A stretch of DNA of 64,000 nt. Origin: Halobacteriales archaeon QS_6_64_34. GTDB taxonomy: Archaea > Halobacteriota > Halobacteria > Halobacteriales > Haloarculaceae. A model generated the notes under the pieces. That model worked only from the letters and a program-made list of their open reading frames with translations. It had not been told where the DNA came from and ran no database searches. How positions within the stretch are numbered: the stretch's first letter is position 1; every line of letters begins with the position of its first letter. The position numbers and the translations under genes were made by a program. Positions 8,192 to 16,956 of the stretch are shown here, piece after piece. Location: NCBI GenBank assembly GCA_003020925.1, contig PXRT01000013.1:351269-415268 (forward strand), written 5' to 3'.

Positions 8192-8848
8192 ATGAGCGGG
8201 GAGTTCTACGAGCGGTGGGCGACCGTCTACGACCGGGTGGCCAGGCTCCCCGGCCTGCGCTCGTGGCGGGCCGGGGCGGTCGATGCCCTCGACCTCTCGC
8301 CGGGCGATACCGTCGTCGAGATGGGGTGTGGAACGGGGGCGAACGTCCCCGAACTGCGGGAGGGGGTCGGCCCCGACGGCCGGGTCGTCGGCCTGGACAT
8401 CACCGCCGAGATGCTCCGAGCAGCGCGGCGACACGCCGACCGCACCGGGCCCGGCATCGACTACTTGCTTGCCGACGCCACCCGGCCGCCAGTGTGGGAC
8501 GTCGATGCCGCGCTCGGGACCTTTGTGGCCGGACTCTTCCCGGACCCCGTCGCGGCCGTCGACGCCTGGTGTGACTGCGTGGTCCCGGGCGGTCGCATTG
8601 CGCTGTTGAACTTCCAGCGCAGCGGCGAGCCACTCGCCGCGCCACTGGATATCGCCTTCGAGGGGTTCGTCCGGCTGTCGGCGCCGGGCGCCCGACTCTC
8701 GCGGGGGTCACACGCCGCCGCCTTCGAACGGCGTGTCGCGGCGGCTCGCCGACGGCTCACCGAGCGGACGGTGGCGCGGCGGTACGACACCTTCGGCGGT
8801 GGCTACCTTGGAGTGGTGTCCGGAACCGTTCCCGACGACTCCGAATAG
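8192..8848 (+). CDS. class I SAM-dependent methyltransferase
   Basis: The 218-aa Rossmann-fold methyltransferase has SAM-binding motif I VVEMGCGTG (about residues 41-49), the acidic residue after strand 2 in VVGLDITAEML (about 67-77), and a motif resembling strand 4, DAALGTFVAGLFPDP (about 106-120). The methyltransferase type 11 pattern resembles UbiE/phospholipid N-methyltransferase-type enzymes acting on small molecules or lipids, but the substrate cannot be read out. Its ATG is 10 bp after the stop of the HTH-ThiN gene, so the two are probably co-transcribed, with no known functional tie. Confidence 0.8.
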   Translation: MSGEFYERWATVYDRVARLPGLRSWRAGAVDALDLSPGDTVVEMGCGTGANVPELREGVGPDGRVVGLDITAEMLRAARRHADRTGPGIDYLLADATRPPVWDVDAALGTFVAGLFPDPVAAVDAWCDCVVPGGRIALLNFQRSGEPLAAPLDIAFEGFVRLSAPGARLSRGSHAAAFERRVAAARRRLTERTVARRYDTFGGGYLGVVSGTVPDDSE

Positions 8849-8883
8849 TAACCACTTTGTAGTACCTGTCAGTCGGATATCGT

Positions 8884-10164
8884 ATGTCTCCCCGGAGGTC
8901 CGTGTCCACGCTAGCGGTCGTCGCCCTCCTCGTGCTCGCCGGCTGTGCCAGCGGTCCGGCGGGCCAATCGAGCAACCCGACTGCATCGCCGACGAGTGGG
9001 ACCGATGAGTCACAGGGCGCCACAGCAACGCCGACAGCCCCAGACGGCCCGGGCACACCGAACGTGTCGTCTTCGGTGACAATCGACGACACCGTCACCG
9101 TCGAGAACGGGACGCTGCCGGTCGACGCGACGCCGGCGTTCAACCGCGTCGAGGCGCTGACCGGCACGGACATCGACCCCTGGTCGGTGCGAGTACGGAA
9201 TCTGAGCGAGTGGCGGTCCGGCCTCCAGCGGGTCGGTGCCATCCCGCTGAACCGGGCGCTGGGCTTTGAAAACGTCTCGACGGACTGGAGCGAGCCGACC
9301 GGCATCACCACCCATGGGACGGTGTACATCCACCCGGGTAACGGGTCTCCCGCCGAGACCGAGCGCGTCCTCGCCCACGAGTACGCCCACGTCGTCCAGT
9401 ACCGGACGGCAATGTTGCCCTGGCGGGGGCGCCTGAGCCAGTCCGAGCTGACGACTGACCGCATCAACGCCCGCCGGTCGCTGGTCGAAGGCGGCGCCGT
9501 CTTCGTCGCCGACGCCTACGCCGAGGAGTATCCCGACATCCGGACCAACTCGGCGTACGCCCGCGCGCTCTACCGCAACGGCTCCGCAACGACCCGGTCC
9601 GCGCTGGCGCCCTACGTCTTCGGGAGCCAGTACGTCGAGTCCCGCATCGACGACCCGGCGAATCTCTCCGTGGCCTACGAGAACTATCCACGAACGACCG
9701 AGCAGGTCATCCACAACGAGACGCCGACCGAGGAGCCCCCGGCAAATCTGACGGTGACGGTCGAACCGGCCGACGACAGCGGCTGGGAGCGAGCCCGGGC
9801 GGACACCCTCGGCGAGATGACCACACGCGCCACCCTGGAGACCGAACTCGACCGCGAGCGGGCGGCCACGGCGGCGGCCGGCTGGGGCAACGACCGCCTG
9901 GTCAGCTTCCAGCACACCACGAACGAGAGCCGCTACGGCTGGGCGTGGGTCATACGCCCGGACAACGAAAGCGAGACCGACGACCTCGAAACCGCGCTCT
10001 CGTCGTTTGCCGAGGCCCGCGAGGGGAACTCGTCGTTGGCGTTCCGCGTCGACACCATCGATACCGAGACCGCAGCGCTCGTGTTCGGTGACCCCGACTT
10101 CGTCGAGGGCACCGCCGTCGCCGGAACCGACGGTAACGTGACCGTCACGCCGTCGCCCGATTAA
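8884..10164 (+). CDS. secreted lipoprotein with HExxH metallopeptidase-like motif
   Basis: The 426-aa exported protein has a signal peptide of about 22 residues ending in the lipobox VLAGC (Cys about residue 21), followed by a Ser/Thr/Gly-rich linker to about residue 60. The mature domain contains HEYAHVVQYR (about 165-174), a HExxH zinc-binding motif, followed by EGGAVFVADAYAEEY, where a downstream glutamate could be the third ligand (gluzincin-like). I think it belongs to the haloarchaeal Hvo_1808-type surface protein group but could not check. A protease role is inferred only from the motif. The gene stop overlaps the convergent 10161-10679 gene by four bases. Confidence 0.7.
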   Translation: MSPRRSVSTLAVVALLVLAGCASGPAGQSSNPTASPTSGTDESQGATATPTAPDGPGTPNVSSSVTIDDTVTVENGTLPVDATPAFNRVEALTGTDIDPWSVRVRNLSEWRSGLQRVGAIPLNRALGFENVSTDWSEPTGITTHGTVYIHPGNGSPAETERVLAHEYAHVVQYRTAMLPWRGRLSQSELTTDRINARRSLVEGGAVFVADAYAEEYPDIRTNSAYARALYRNGSATTRSALAPYVFGSQYVESRIDDPANLSVAYENYPRTTEQVIHNETPTEEPPANLTVTVEPADDSGWERARADTLGEMTTRATLETELDRERAATAAAGWGNDRLVSFQHTTNESRYGWAWVIRPDNESETDDLETALSSFAEAREGNSSLAFRVDTIDTETAALVFGDPDFVEGTAVAGTDGNVTVTPSPD

Positions 10165-10679
10165 CCCGTCGGACGTTTCGTCGCCGGCAACACGGCGCTT
10201 GTCTCTGCCCCCGTCGGCGAGCGCTCCTCGCCGGCCTCCAGCGCGTCGAGGAACTCCGGAATCGTCCAGGTGTCGGTCCCGTCGGTACAGGGGTAGATAC
10301 CGACCAGGTCACCGCCCTCGTAGGCGGCCGCGAGCAACATCGGCGTCGTCAGCACGTCCTCGCTGTCCCCGACCAGCAGCGAGGCCGTCCGCGTCTCAAA
10401 GGGGGGCCGCAGGCTCAGCCCCCGGTCGGCGGCCCAGTCCTCGAAGCCCTCGATGGTGTCCAGAAGGTCTTCCTGACGGTTGTCGCCAGTGAGCGGGAGT
10501 TCCTCCGGCCAGGTGGTCACGTTGAAATCGTCGAGCACACCGGCCGTCCGCAGCGCGCTCAGCCGGTCGAGAACCGTCGTTCGCGGCCCACACACCGGCC
10601 GCCTGACCCACAGGTCGACGGTGAGACTACCGGTCACACGCGAGTCGTGGTCAGTCATCTGTTCGGTTTCGTTCGACAT
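10161..10679 (-). CDS. haloarchaeal conserved protein, HTH-domain annotated family
   Basis: The 172-aa soluble acidic protein begins MSNETEQMTDHDSRVTGSLT. It resembles a haloarchaeal group usually annotated only as HTH-domain protein: the pattern TVDLWVRRPVCGPRTTVLDRL then FNVTTWPEELPL, FEDWAADRGLSLRPPFETR, LLVGDSEDVLTTPMLLAAAY and LVGIYPCTDGTDTWTIPEFLDAL is shared by that group as I recall it. A clear DNA-binding helix-turn-helix is not obvious to me. Function unknown. Convergent with the lipoprotein gene, four-base overlap. Confidence 0.65.
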   Translation of the reverse strand: MSNETEQMTDHDSRVTGSLTVDLWVRRPVCGPRTTVLDRLSALRTAGVLDDFNVTTWPEELPLTGDNRQEDLLDTIEGFEDWAADRGLSLRPPFETRTASLLVGDSEDVLTTPMLLAAAYEGGDLVGIYPCTDGTDTWTIPEFLDALEAGEERSPTGAETSAVLPATKRPTG

Positions 10680-10771
10680 AGTCCGATAATCACATACTTA
10701 TATTCCCGCTGGCCTCAAAGACGTATGTATAATCGTGATATAAGTGTTTCAACGGAAATAATGGATTCTAC

Positions 10772-10804
10772 GATACTGGTAAATCGCTACACGAATCAGT
10801 ATCA
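10772..10804 (-). repeat. short palindrome-ended repeat abutting the thi4 stop
   Basis: GATACTG (10772-10778) and CAGTATC (10797-10803) form 7-bp inverted ends around an 18-bp core GTAAATCGCTACACGAAT. Read with thi4, the element starts at its stop as TGATACTGATTCGTGTAGCG. The core recurs at 26886-26912 and, less exactly, 21526-21550. The ends ATACTG/CAGTAT equal those of the 80-bp elements at 36737 and 55158. Confidence 0.6.
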
Positions 10805-11725
10805 GTCGTCAGCGGGCGCGGGCCCACTCGCCGACAGCGTGACGTCGGGCGCGTCGACCTGCAGCTCGTCCAGGGCGGCCTGGGCGGCCTTCTTGCCCGA
10901 AACGAGCATGGCGCCGAAGGTCGGACCCATGCGCGGGAGGCCGTGGGTCGTCGCGGTCGCCATGCCGGTCGCGATGAGGCCGTCGTGGACCTTCCCAGTG
11001 TGTTCGACGACGGCGTCCTCGCTCTCGCCGACCCACATCGAGTCGTGGCCCGGCGAGTCGTGGCCCGGCGCGCCGTAGGTGTCGCCGCCGGTCCCGTCCA
11101 TTCCGGTGTCGCCGGCTTCGGGCCCCTCGCCCTCGAGGACGCCGCGCTCGTCGAGCTTCTTGACGGCCATCGCGTCGTGGCCCGTCGCGTCGATGACGAT
11201 GTCGGATTCGACGGCGATGGGGTCGACGCAGGTAATCTCGCGGGGCAGCGCGTGGACCGGCGTCCAGTTCATCACGATGCCGCCGACGCGGTGGTCCTCG
11301 CGGATGACGATATCGGTGAACTCGGTCATGTTCTGCATCTTCGCGCCCGCGTCGCAGGCGGCCTTGATGAGCCCCGAACACGCCTCGGGGCCGTTGGCGA
11401 CGTACAGTCCGTCGCTCTCCTCGGACTGGAGGTAGTCCACGTCGAGGTCCACGAGTATTTCCTGGGCCGGGTCCCGCACCGTGACCTTGTTCATCAGGAA
11501 GCCACCGAGCCAGAAGCCGCCGCCGAGGTAGTTGTTCTTCTCGACGACCATCACTTCGACGCCGCGTTCGGAGAGTTCCTTCGCGGCCATCAGTCCCGAG
11601 GGGCCGCCGCCGATGATGATGACTTCCGTGTCGGAGTAATCCATGAACTCCTCGGTCCACTCCTTGCCGATAGCGCGGGTCACTTCCGCCTCGCCGACGT
11701 CGCTGAACTGGTCGAAGTCCTGCAT
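10802..11725 (-). CDS. thi4: Thi4 thiazole synthase, cysteine (suicide) type
   Basis: The 307-aa Thi4-family enzyme makes the thiazole moiety of thiamine from NAD and glycine. The N-terminal dinucleotide-binding fold is [18 protein letters not shown] (about residues 34-51), with the acidic VVEKNN after strand 2. The site that holds Cys205 in yeast THI4 reads [13 protein letters not shown] here, with Cys at about residue 166. That means the protein itself likely donates the sulfur, as established for the Haloferax volcanii Cys165 enzyme, while methanogen homologues carry His there. The C-terminal [19 protein letters not shown] is typical. A TATA-like element and a 17-bp palindrome precede the gene. 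Confidence 0.92.
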   Translation of the reverse strand: MQDFDQFSDVGEAEVTRAIGKEWTEEFMDYSDTEVIIIGGGPSGLMAAKELSERGVEVMVVEKNNYLGGGFWLGGFLMNKVTVRDPAQEILVDLDVDYLQSEESDGLYVANGPEACSGLIKAACDAGAKMQNMTEFTDIVIREDHRVGGIVMNWTPVHALPREITCVDPIAVESDIVIDATGHDAMAVKKLDERGVLEGEGPEAGDTGMDGTGGDTYGAPGHDSPGHDSMWVGESEDAVVEHTGKVHDGLIATGMATATTHGLPRMGPTFGAMLVSGKKAAQAALDELQVDAPDVTLSASGPAPADD

Positions 11726-11740
11726 ACCACCTAGTGGTAT
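11724..11740. promoter_or_regulatory. 17-bp palindrome overlapping the thi4 start, candidate ThiR operator
   Basis: ATACCAC-CTA-GTGGTAT is a perfect inverted repeat with a 3-bp spacer, beginning inside the thi4 start codon. The TATA-like element lies just upstream (11747-11757), so a bound protein would block transcription initiation. The probable thiamine repressor ThiR is encoded at 7285-8181. Operator assignment is inference. Confidence 0.55.
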
Positions 11741-11746
11741 TCCCCA

Positions 11747-11757
11747 GTGATAAATAG
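11747..11757 (-). promoter_or_regulatory. TATA-like promoter element of thi4
   Basis: The minus strand reads CTATTTATCAC, about 22-32 bp before the thi4 ATG, giving a leaderless-type promoter with the palindrome at 11724-11740 immediately downstream. Confidence 0.5.
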
Positions 11758-11783
11758 TCGTTGCGGTGTCGGGACCCGGCTCG

Positions 11784-14700
11784 CTACGACGGCGTTTCGG
11801 TCGAGAGCAACGCGTCGAAGACTTCCGCCTCGGCCTTCCGTAAGTGCTGATGGAACGTCGGGGTCGCCACCCCCAGCGAGTCGGCGATGTCCTCGCCCAC
11901 GGCGTCTCGTGGCCACTCGAAGAAGCCCTTGTGATAGGCCGCCTCGAGTGCGCCCCGCTGTTTCTCGGTCAGCCTGGATAGGAGCTCCCGCTGTATCCGC
12001 TGTGGGTCGGCGGCAGCGCGCGTCACCTGCCGGCGCCGGCGGAGTTCGGCGGTGGGGTACGCTGCCTCGACGGCATCCACGACTCGTCGGACGTCGACGC
12101 TCGGGGCGAGGTGTATCCGAAGGTCGATGTCGCCATCCACGACCACGGCCTCTTCGACGTACCCGCCAAGGGAGGCGACCGTCGACAGTATCGGCGGGTC
12201 ACTCATGCGGATTTCGAACCGCTGGGGGTCACCGTTGTCGCGGACCTCGACGGCCTCCCAGTGGTCGAGGGCGTCGCTGATGTCATGGACGGCCTCGACG
12301 GCACCCGGCGTCGCCGTCCCGTAGACGAGGAACTCGTCGTCACTCCCCGGGACCGCTTTCTCGAATGTGATGCGTTCGTCGGCCGGCATCGACACGCCGA
12401 GTTCGTCGAGAAACCGGTCCATGTGGAAGTCGAGTTCGACGAGTTCGTCGCTCATCAGGGCCTGTTTGCGTTCGGCGGCGGCGATGACGTGGCCCACAAT
12501 CTCGCCTAGTTGGGCAATCAGGTCTTGCTCGTCGCCGCCAAAGGCCTCCGGCCGGTCGGCGTAGACGTTGAGGGCCCCATAAACGGTGTCCTCGTGGACA
12601 ATCGGAATCGCCGCACTCGATTTGAACCCGTACTGCTCGGTATGTTCTCGCCACGGGTCGTGGTGGTCCGCGACCCGAATGTCGTTCGTGACCTGGAGGC
12701 GTCCCGTGCGCAGTGCGCGCCCGGTCGGGCCCTGGCCGCGTTCGTCGTCGGGGTCGACGGAAATCGTGATGTCGTCGAGATACCCGTCGACGCCGGCCTC
12801 GGCTCGCATGGTAACCGTCCCGGTAGCGGTGTCGACGTCGCCTATCCAGGCAAACGTGTACGACTCCGAACGGGCGAGGTAGTCACAGACGGTCTGTTCG
12901 ATTTCGTCGCGGGTCGACTGCTCGATTGCGGCCGTCGTGAGTTCCCGACTGACCTCGTTGAGGTCGTTCAGCGCCGCCAGTCGCTCCCGTTGGATGCGTA
13001 GGGTCTGTTCGTCCTGTTGTCGACGGATTGTGGGTGCGAGGATGTTCGCGACGGACTCGACGAACGCGACGTCCTGCTGGCTGAACTCCTTCGGTTCGGT
13101 GTCGTGTGTGCCGAGAATGCCCCAGGGGTCATCGACTGAGCCGATAATCGTACTGATTCCGCTTCGCACATCGTGGTCGGTCAACAGGTCCGGTCCGCTG
13201 AAACGCTCTTCCGTCGCGAGGTCATCGACCCGGACGGGGTCCGCCGAGGCGAGCGTGTAGGCCGCCTGGGAATCGTTCTCGGTAGCCGACACGGTGGCGC
13301 TGCCAACGATGCCGTCGGTCCAGCCGACGCCCTGGCGGAGGCGCAACTCCTGGCCGTCGGGAGCGAGGTCGAGAACCTTGGAGTAGTCGTTGTCGAGGAC
13401 GTCCGCCACGAGGCGGGCAGTGTCGGCCATCAACTCGTCGAGGTCCTCGGTTTCGAGCGCCTGCCGGCCGAGCGTCGCGACGGCCTCTTGCTGGCGGATA
13501 CGCCGCTGGAGCTGTTGTTCGTATTCCTTCCGTTCGGTAATCTCCTGTGACATGCCCAGTGCGGCAAAGACCGCCCCGTCGTCGTCGCGGACCGGGACGA
13601 TTTCGAAGCGATAACACCCCCCGTCGAGGGTGGCTTCGAACGAACTTGCCTCGCCGGCCAGTGCAGCCTCGTACCGCGGAATCAGCAGTTCGGAGAGATC
13701 TGGGGGCAGAATTTCCTCGAGCGCTGTACCGTTGATATCAGCAGGGATGTCAACCCCCACATCGTGGGGCGTGCCGCCAACGGTCACGTACTGCAGGTCC
13801 TCGTCGACGAGCGTGACCGCCCCGTTCGGGAAGTTGTCTATCAGCGTCTGGTAGCGTCGTCGCGACTCCTCGAGTTCCTGTTCCCGGGCGACGCGGTCAC
13901 TGACGTCGCGGAAGTACACCGACAGGCCGTCCGCCGACGGGTAGAGCCGAATCTCGACCCACATCTCCAGCGGGTCCGAATAGAACTCGAACTCGGTCGA
14001 CTCGCCCGTTTCCATCGCCCGCTCTGCCCTCTCTCGCGGGAGCCCCTCTGTAATCCGGGGAAATGCGTCCCAGAGGCATGCACCGAGCATCTCGGCGGTC
14101 GACCGTCCGACCAGGTCCGCTGCGGTGTCGTTCACGTAGGTGAACCGCCAGTCGTCGTCGACGGCAAAGAACGCGTCGTCGACCCGCTCGAAGATGGCGT
14201 CGAGTTCACTGCTGGCCTGGTTGCGTTCGCGCTCTAAGCGCTCGGCCTGGTGTTTGAGCTGGGAGATGTCCTCGATGGTGACGAGGACCCGCTCGACGGC
14301 GCCGTCCTCGGCCGTCAGCGGCTCGGCGTTGACGGCGACCCACCGGTGGTCACCGTCCCCAGTCGGCACGTGCAACTGCTCGCCCCGCACTGGCTCGCCG
14401 GTGTCGAACACCCGCATGTACGGCCGCTCGGACGGGGCGAGCGGGTCGCCGTTTTCGTCGCGCACCTCGTTGCCGTCGATGTCGTGTGGCTCGTCGTCGA
14501 GGCCGAGGAGTTCGTCTGCCCGTTGGTTCGCCGACGTGAACGTCCCGTCTTCCTGAAACAGCACGACGCCAACTGGCGCCGTGTTCAGGACCCATTGGGT
14601 GAAATCGTGCTCCTGGCGCAGTTGCTCCTCGTGGGTGTGCCGTTCGGTCATGTCCCGGGTGACCTCCGCGAAGCCGGTGAGTTCTCCGTCGTCGTCACGA

Positions 14701-15230
14701 ATCGCCGTGATTGTCACGTCGGCCCAGAAACGGGAGCCGTCCGCCCGCACCCGCCACCCCTCGTCCTTGACCTCCCCCGCCTGTGTGGCGGCCCGGAGGT
14801 TCCGCTGGGGCGCATCATCGTCGCAGTCCGCAGCGGTGTAGAACGTCGAGACGTGCTGGCCGACGATTTCGGCTTCCGTGTAGCCAATGATTCGGTGCGC
14901 ACCGGAGTTCCACGTCCGGACGTGGCCGTCGGGGTCCAAAAGGAAGATGGCGTACTCCTCGACGGGGTCCACGAGCGAATCGAACTCGGTATGTCCGTCT
15001 CGGTCACCGGTGTCGTCAGTAGCCGGTGGTCGCCACCAGACACGGCCGTTTGCGCCCACCTTCTTCGTGCGTAAGCGGTCCTGCTCGACCAGCCGCTCGA
15101 GGCGGTCGTAGGTGCTCCGGCGACCCAGGTCCAGTTCACTGGCAATCTCCGACGTCGTCCAAGGTGCCACTGGGCTGTCGAAGAGGGCGAGCGTCTCCCG
15201 GAGCGTGCCGGTCAGCGAGTTGGTTGCCAT
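11784..15230 (-). CDS. multi-PAS/GAF sensor with bacterio-opsin-activator HTH
   Basis: A 1148-aa one-component regulator. An N-terminal winged-helix-like segment (about 15-68; [20 protein letters not shown]) precedes four PAS domains (about 82-195, 205-330, 345-465, 475-590), two GAF domains (about 600-750 and 770-930), a Bat-type domain (about 940-1085) and the C-terminal HTH_10 (about 1090-1142; [20 protein letters not shown]). No histidine-kinase or receiver domain is visible, so signals sensed by PAS/GAF (oxygen, redox, light or small ligands are typical) would act directly on DNA binding. Two HTH segments at opposite ends are notable. Transcribed divergently from the DUF7344-like gene. 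Confidence 0.85.
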   Translation of the reverse strand: MATNSLTGTLRETLALFDSPVAPWTTSEIASELDLGRRSTYDRLERLVEQDRLRTKKVGANGRVWWRPPATDDTGDRDGHTEFDSLVDPVEEYAIFLLDPDGHVRTWNSGAHRIIGYTEAEIVGQHVSTFYTAADCDDDAPQRNLRAATQAGEVKDEGWRVRADGSRFWADVTITAIRDDDGELTGFAEVTRDMTERHTHEEQLRQEHDFTQWVLNTAPVGVVLFQEDGTFTSANQRADELLGLDDEPHDIDGNEVRDENGDPLAPSERPYMRVFDTGEPVRGEQLHVPTGDGDHRWVAVNAEPLTAEDGAVERVLVTIEDISQLKHQAERLERERNQASSELDAIFERVDDAFFAVDDDWRFTYVNDTAADLVGRSTAEMLGACLWDAFPRITEGLPRERAERAMETGESTEFEFYSDPLEMWVEIRLYPSADGLSVYFRDVSDRVAREQELEESRRRYQTLIDNFPNGAVTLVDEDLQYVTVGGTPHDVGVDIPADINGTALEEILPPDLSELLIPRYEAALAGEASSFEATLDGGCYRFEIVPVRDDDGAVFAALGMSQEITERKEYEQQLQRRIRQQEAVATLGRQALETEDLDELMADTARLVADVLDNDYSKVLDLAPDGQELRLRQGVGWTDGIVGSATVSATENDSQAAYTLASADPVRVDDLATEERFSGPDLLTDHDVRSGISTIIGSVDDPWGILGTHDTEPKEFSQQDVAFVESVANILAPTIRRQQDEQTLRIQRERLAALNDLNEVSRELTTAAIEQSTRDEIEQTVCDYLARSESYTFAWIGDVDTATGTVTMRAEAGVDGYLDDITISVDPDDERGQGPTGRALRTGRLQVTNDIRVADHHDPWREHTEQYGFKSSAAIPIVHEDTVYGALNVYADRPEAFGGDEQDLIAQLGEIVGHVIAAAERKQALMSDELVELDFHMDRFLDELGVSMPADERITFEKAVPGSDDEFLVYGTATPGAVEAVHDISDALDHWEAVEVRDNGDPQRFEIRMSDPPILSTVASLGGYVEEAVVVDGDIDLRIHLAPSVDVRRVVDAVEAAYPTAELRRRRQVTRAAADPQRIQRELLSRLTEKQRGALEAAYHKGFFEWPRDAVGEDIADSLGVATPTFHQHLRKAEAEVFDALLSTETPS

Positions 15231-15280
15231 TATCGCCCACAGCTAGCCGAACATTATGAACACTCCGCCGTTGGAGGGGA

Positions 15281-15300
15281 TTTGAGAGTTGCCACTCAAA
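15281..15300. promoter_or_regulatory. inverted repeat between divergent genes, possible operator
   Basis: TTTGAG and CTCAAA flank an 8-bp spacer in the 240-bp region between the sensor-regulator (minus) and the DUF7344-like gene (plus). It is placed about 50 bp before the sensor start. An operator for either gene is possible; nothing else in this gap is recognisable. Confidence 0.3.
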
Positions 15301-15470
15301 ATTACCAGGTGTAGAGTACAACTATCGGGTACGAAACCAGTTAGAAATGGATAGCAACTGAATTCGATTTACCGGTGTGATTGCCTTACAAAATAGGCGC
15401 CGGGACTACCAAGCGGGAGGGGCTGGTGTGTGATAGACCGGTGGAGGCCGGTTCGCCTAAGAGAACCACT

Positions 15471-15785
15471 ATGAGCCAGACAGTACAACGCGATACAGAG
15501 ACGTACGTGGGGACAGAGTCGCTGACCGACGGCGAATATTATCGACTGATGGCAGTACGGCAGCGTCGAACGACGCTCGCTGCCCTGGCAGAGTTGGGCG
15601 CCCCCGTCGACCTCGACGAACTCGCGACCGCTGTCAGCAAACGAGAGCGGGAGTCGCCTGTGGCGGACGAGGCGACTATCGACCGAATCGCGGTGCGACT
15701 GCATCACCTCCATCTGCCGAAAATGGATGCGCTCGGTGTACTCGACTACGACCATGAGGCCAACCGGGTCATCGCCGCTGATTAG
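15471..15785 (+). CDS. DUF7344-type small winged-helix-like protein
   Basis: The 104-aa protein begins MSQTVQRDTETYVGTESLTD at ATG 15471, the first methionine with haloarchaeal codon pattern; the upstream open frame to 15381 is not convincing. The core YRLMAVRQRRTTLAALAELG, then VDLDELATAV and VRLHHLHLPKMDALGVLDYD, is the pattern of the haloarchaeal DUF7344 group (recalled), likely a wHTH: RRR-helix, helix of a recognition unit, and the conserved LHHxHLPKLxxxGxxxYD. These proteins are probably small DNA-binding regulators; the target is unknown. It faces the large PAS/GAF regulator across a shared promoter region. Confidence 0.75.
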   Translation: MSQTVQRDTETYVGTESLTDGEYYRLMAVRQRRTTLAALAELGAPVDLDELATAVSKRERESPVADEATIDRIAVRLHHLHLPKMDALGVLDYDHEANRVIAAD

Positions 15786-15897
15786 GAACGGGTCACTCGC
15801 CGTCGACTCGGTGTCAGAGCAAGCCCCGTCGAACCGTCCCTGGTGTGTGCCCCGGAGAGTGGCAGTCTGTAACTTCGACCCTGCTGTACTGGTCGTC

Positions 15898-16692
15898 CTA
15901 CGCCCAGGCGTGTAGGCCGGCCTCGGTCAGGATATCCGCGCCGCCGTCGGGCTGACAGACGGCCCACCGCGAGCGGTCGGCGCCCTCGGGCAACAGGTGT
16001 TCGGGGACGATGGGCATCGGCACGGGTGCGTAACCGCCCCGGCGCATCGCCGTCGGGCCGGGGAACCGCTCGACGACCGCGCCGTTCTCGGTTACCTCGA
16101 AGCGGCCGTCGTCGGCCCGCCGGTAGGCGAACTGGAAGGCGTGGCGTTCCGGCGCGGCCAGCGCGTCAACGTGTTCGAAGACGGCCACGATTTCGGTGCC
16201 GACGCTCAGTTCGAGCCGGGGCCGGCCCTCGTCGACGCGGACCTCGCGCCACTGGAGGTCCGACGCGGGGGCACGGGCGCAAGCGTAACTACCATCGGAG
16301 AGGGGCACCCGGTCGGGCCCCGTGTAGAACTGCCGCCCGTCGGGCTCGTCGGCGGCGACACACGCTGGCTCGCCCAAGACGGTAGCGGCGACCTGTGTGA
16401 GCGTCGTCCCGGTGTCTTCGGTCGAAGGGACGACGAAGAGGCAGTCACGGTCCTCGCGGAGCGCATCGGCAAAGCGGGGCACCAGCCCCGAGGGGCCGAT
16501 GTCGGCTTCGGTCAGCGGTTCGATAGCGACGGGGCGAAGCTGTTCGGGGGCGACGAGACCGACGGCCTCACTCGTGGGTTCGGCCAGCGCCGGCGGGCCG
16601 TCGAGGCTCGATTCGGGTCTGACCGTCACGTCGTAACCGGCCCGCTCGCACAGGGCGACGGCGTGGTCGCGGACCGAGGGATAGACTGGCAT
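15898..16692 (-). CDS. conserved hypothetical protein, 264 aa
   Basis: I place the start at 16692 (MPVYPSVRDHAVALCERAGY) because the upstream frame to 16755 overlaps the divergent small gene at 16744. The protein is soluble and acidic with no signal peptide. It has segments such as VGLVAPEQLRPVAIEPLTEA, CLFVVPSTEDTGTTLTQVAA and a proline-rich C-terminal GGYAPVPMPIVPEHLLPEGA. I do not recognise a domain or catalytic motif. It stands alone between the DUF7344-like gene and the divergent 55-aa membrane protein; no function is proposed. Confidence 0.65.
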   Translation of the reverse strand: MPVYPSVRDHAVALCERAGYDVTVRPESSLDGPPALAEPTSEAVGLVAPEQLRPVAIEPLTEADIGPSGLVPRFADALREDRDCLFVVPSTEDTGTTLTQVAATVLGEPACVAADEPDGRQFYTGPDRVPLSDGSYACARAPASDLQWREVRVDEGRPRLELSVGTEIVAVFEHVDALAAPERHAFQFAYRRADDGRFEVTENGAVVERFPGPTAMRRGGYAPVPMPIVPEHLLPEGADRSRWAVCQPDGGADILTEAGLHAWA

Positions 16693-16743
16693 TACCTCGA
16701 TGGAGGGCGCCAGCGGCAAAGAAGCCTCCCCCGGGGCACAACG

Positions 16744-16911
16744 GTGAAGACCCATCTCGTCAACGGCATCGTCTCGCTCGCAATCAGCGTCGCTATCACG
16801 GTCCGGATGGCCGGCGACGACGACGGTCCGTGGGACCTCTCGGATATGGCCCTGGCCGCCGGCATCTCCGGGTTCTTCTCGGAGTTGTTTACCAGCTACT
16901 TCGCCGAGTAG
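16744..16911 (+). CDS. small membrane protein, 55 aa
   Basis: GTG at 16744 opens 55 codons ending with TAG at 16911. The product reads VKTHLVNGIVSLAISVAITV at its start, one hydrophobic helix (about residues 6-22), then a polar DDDGPWDLSD linker and a second amphipathic or hydrophobic segment (ALAAGISGFFSELFTSYF). It is divergent from the 264-aa hypothetical gene and 45 bp before the ABC transporter ATPase gene in the same direction. I do not recognise the family. A coherent two-helix composition and a compact position support it as a real gene. Confidence 0.6.
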   Translation: MKTHLVNGIVSLAISVAITVRMAGDDDGPWDLSDMALAAGISGFFSELFTSYFAE

Positions 16912-16956
16912 GCGGGGCGGCTGTAACTTATCTTGCTCGCCGCCCTAGCCGGGGCG

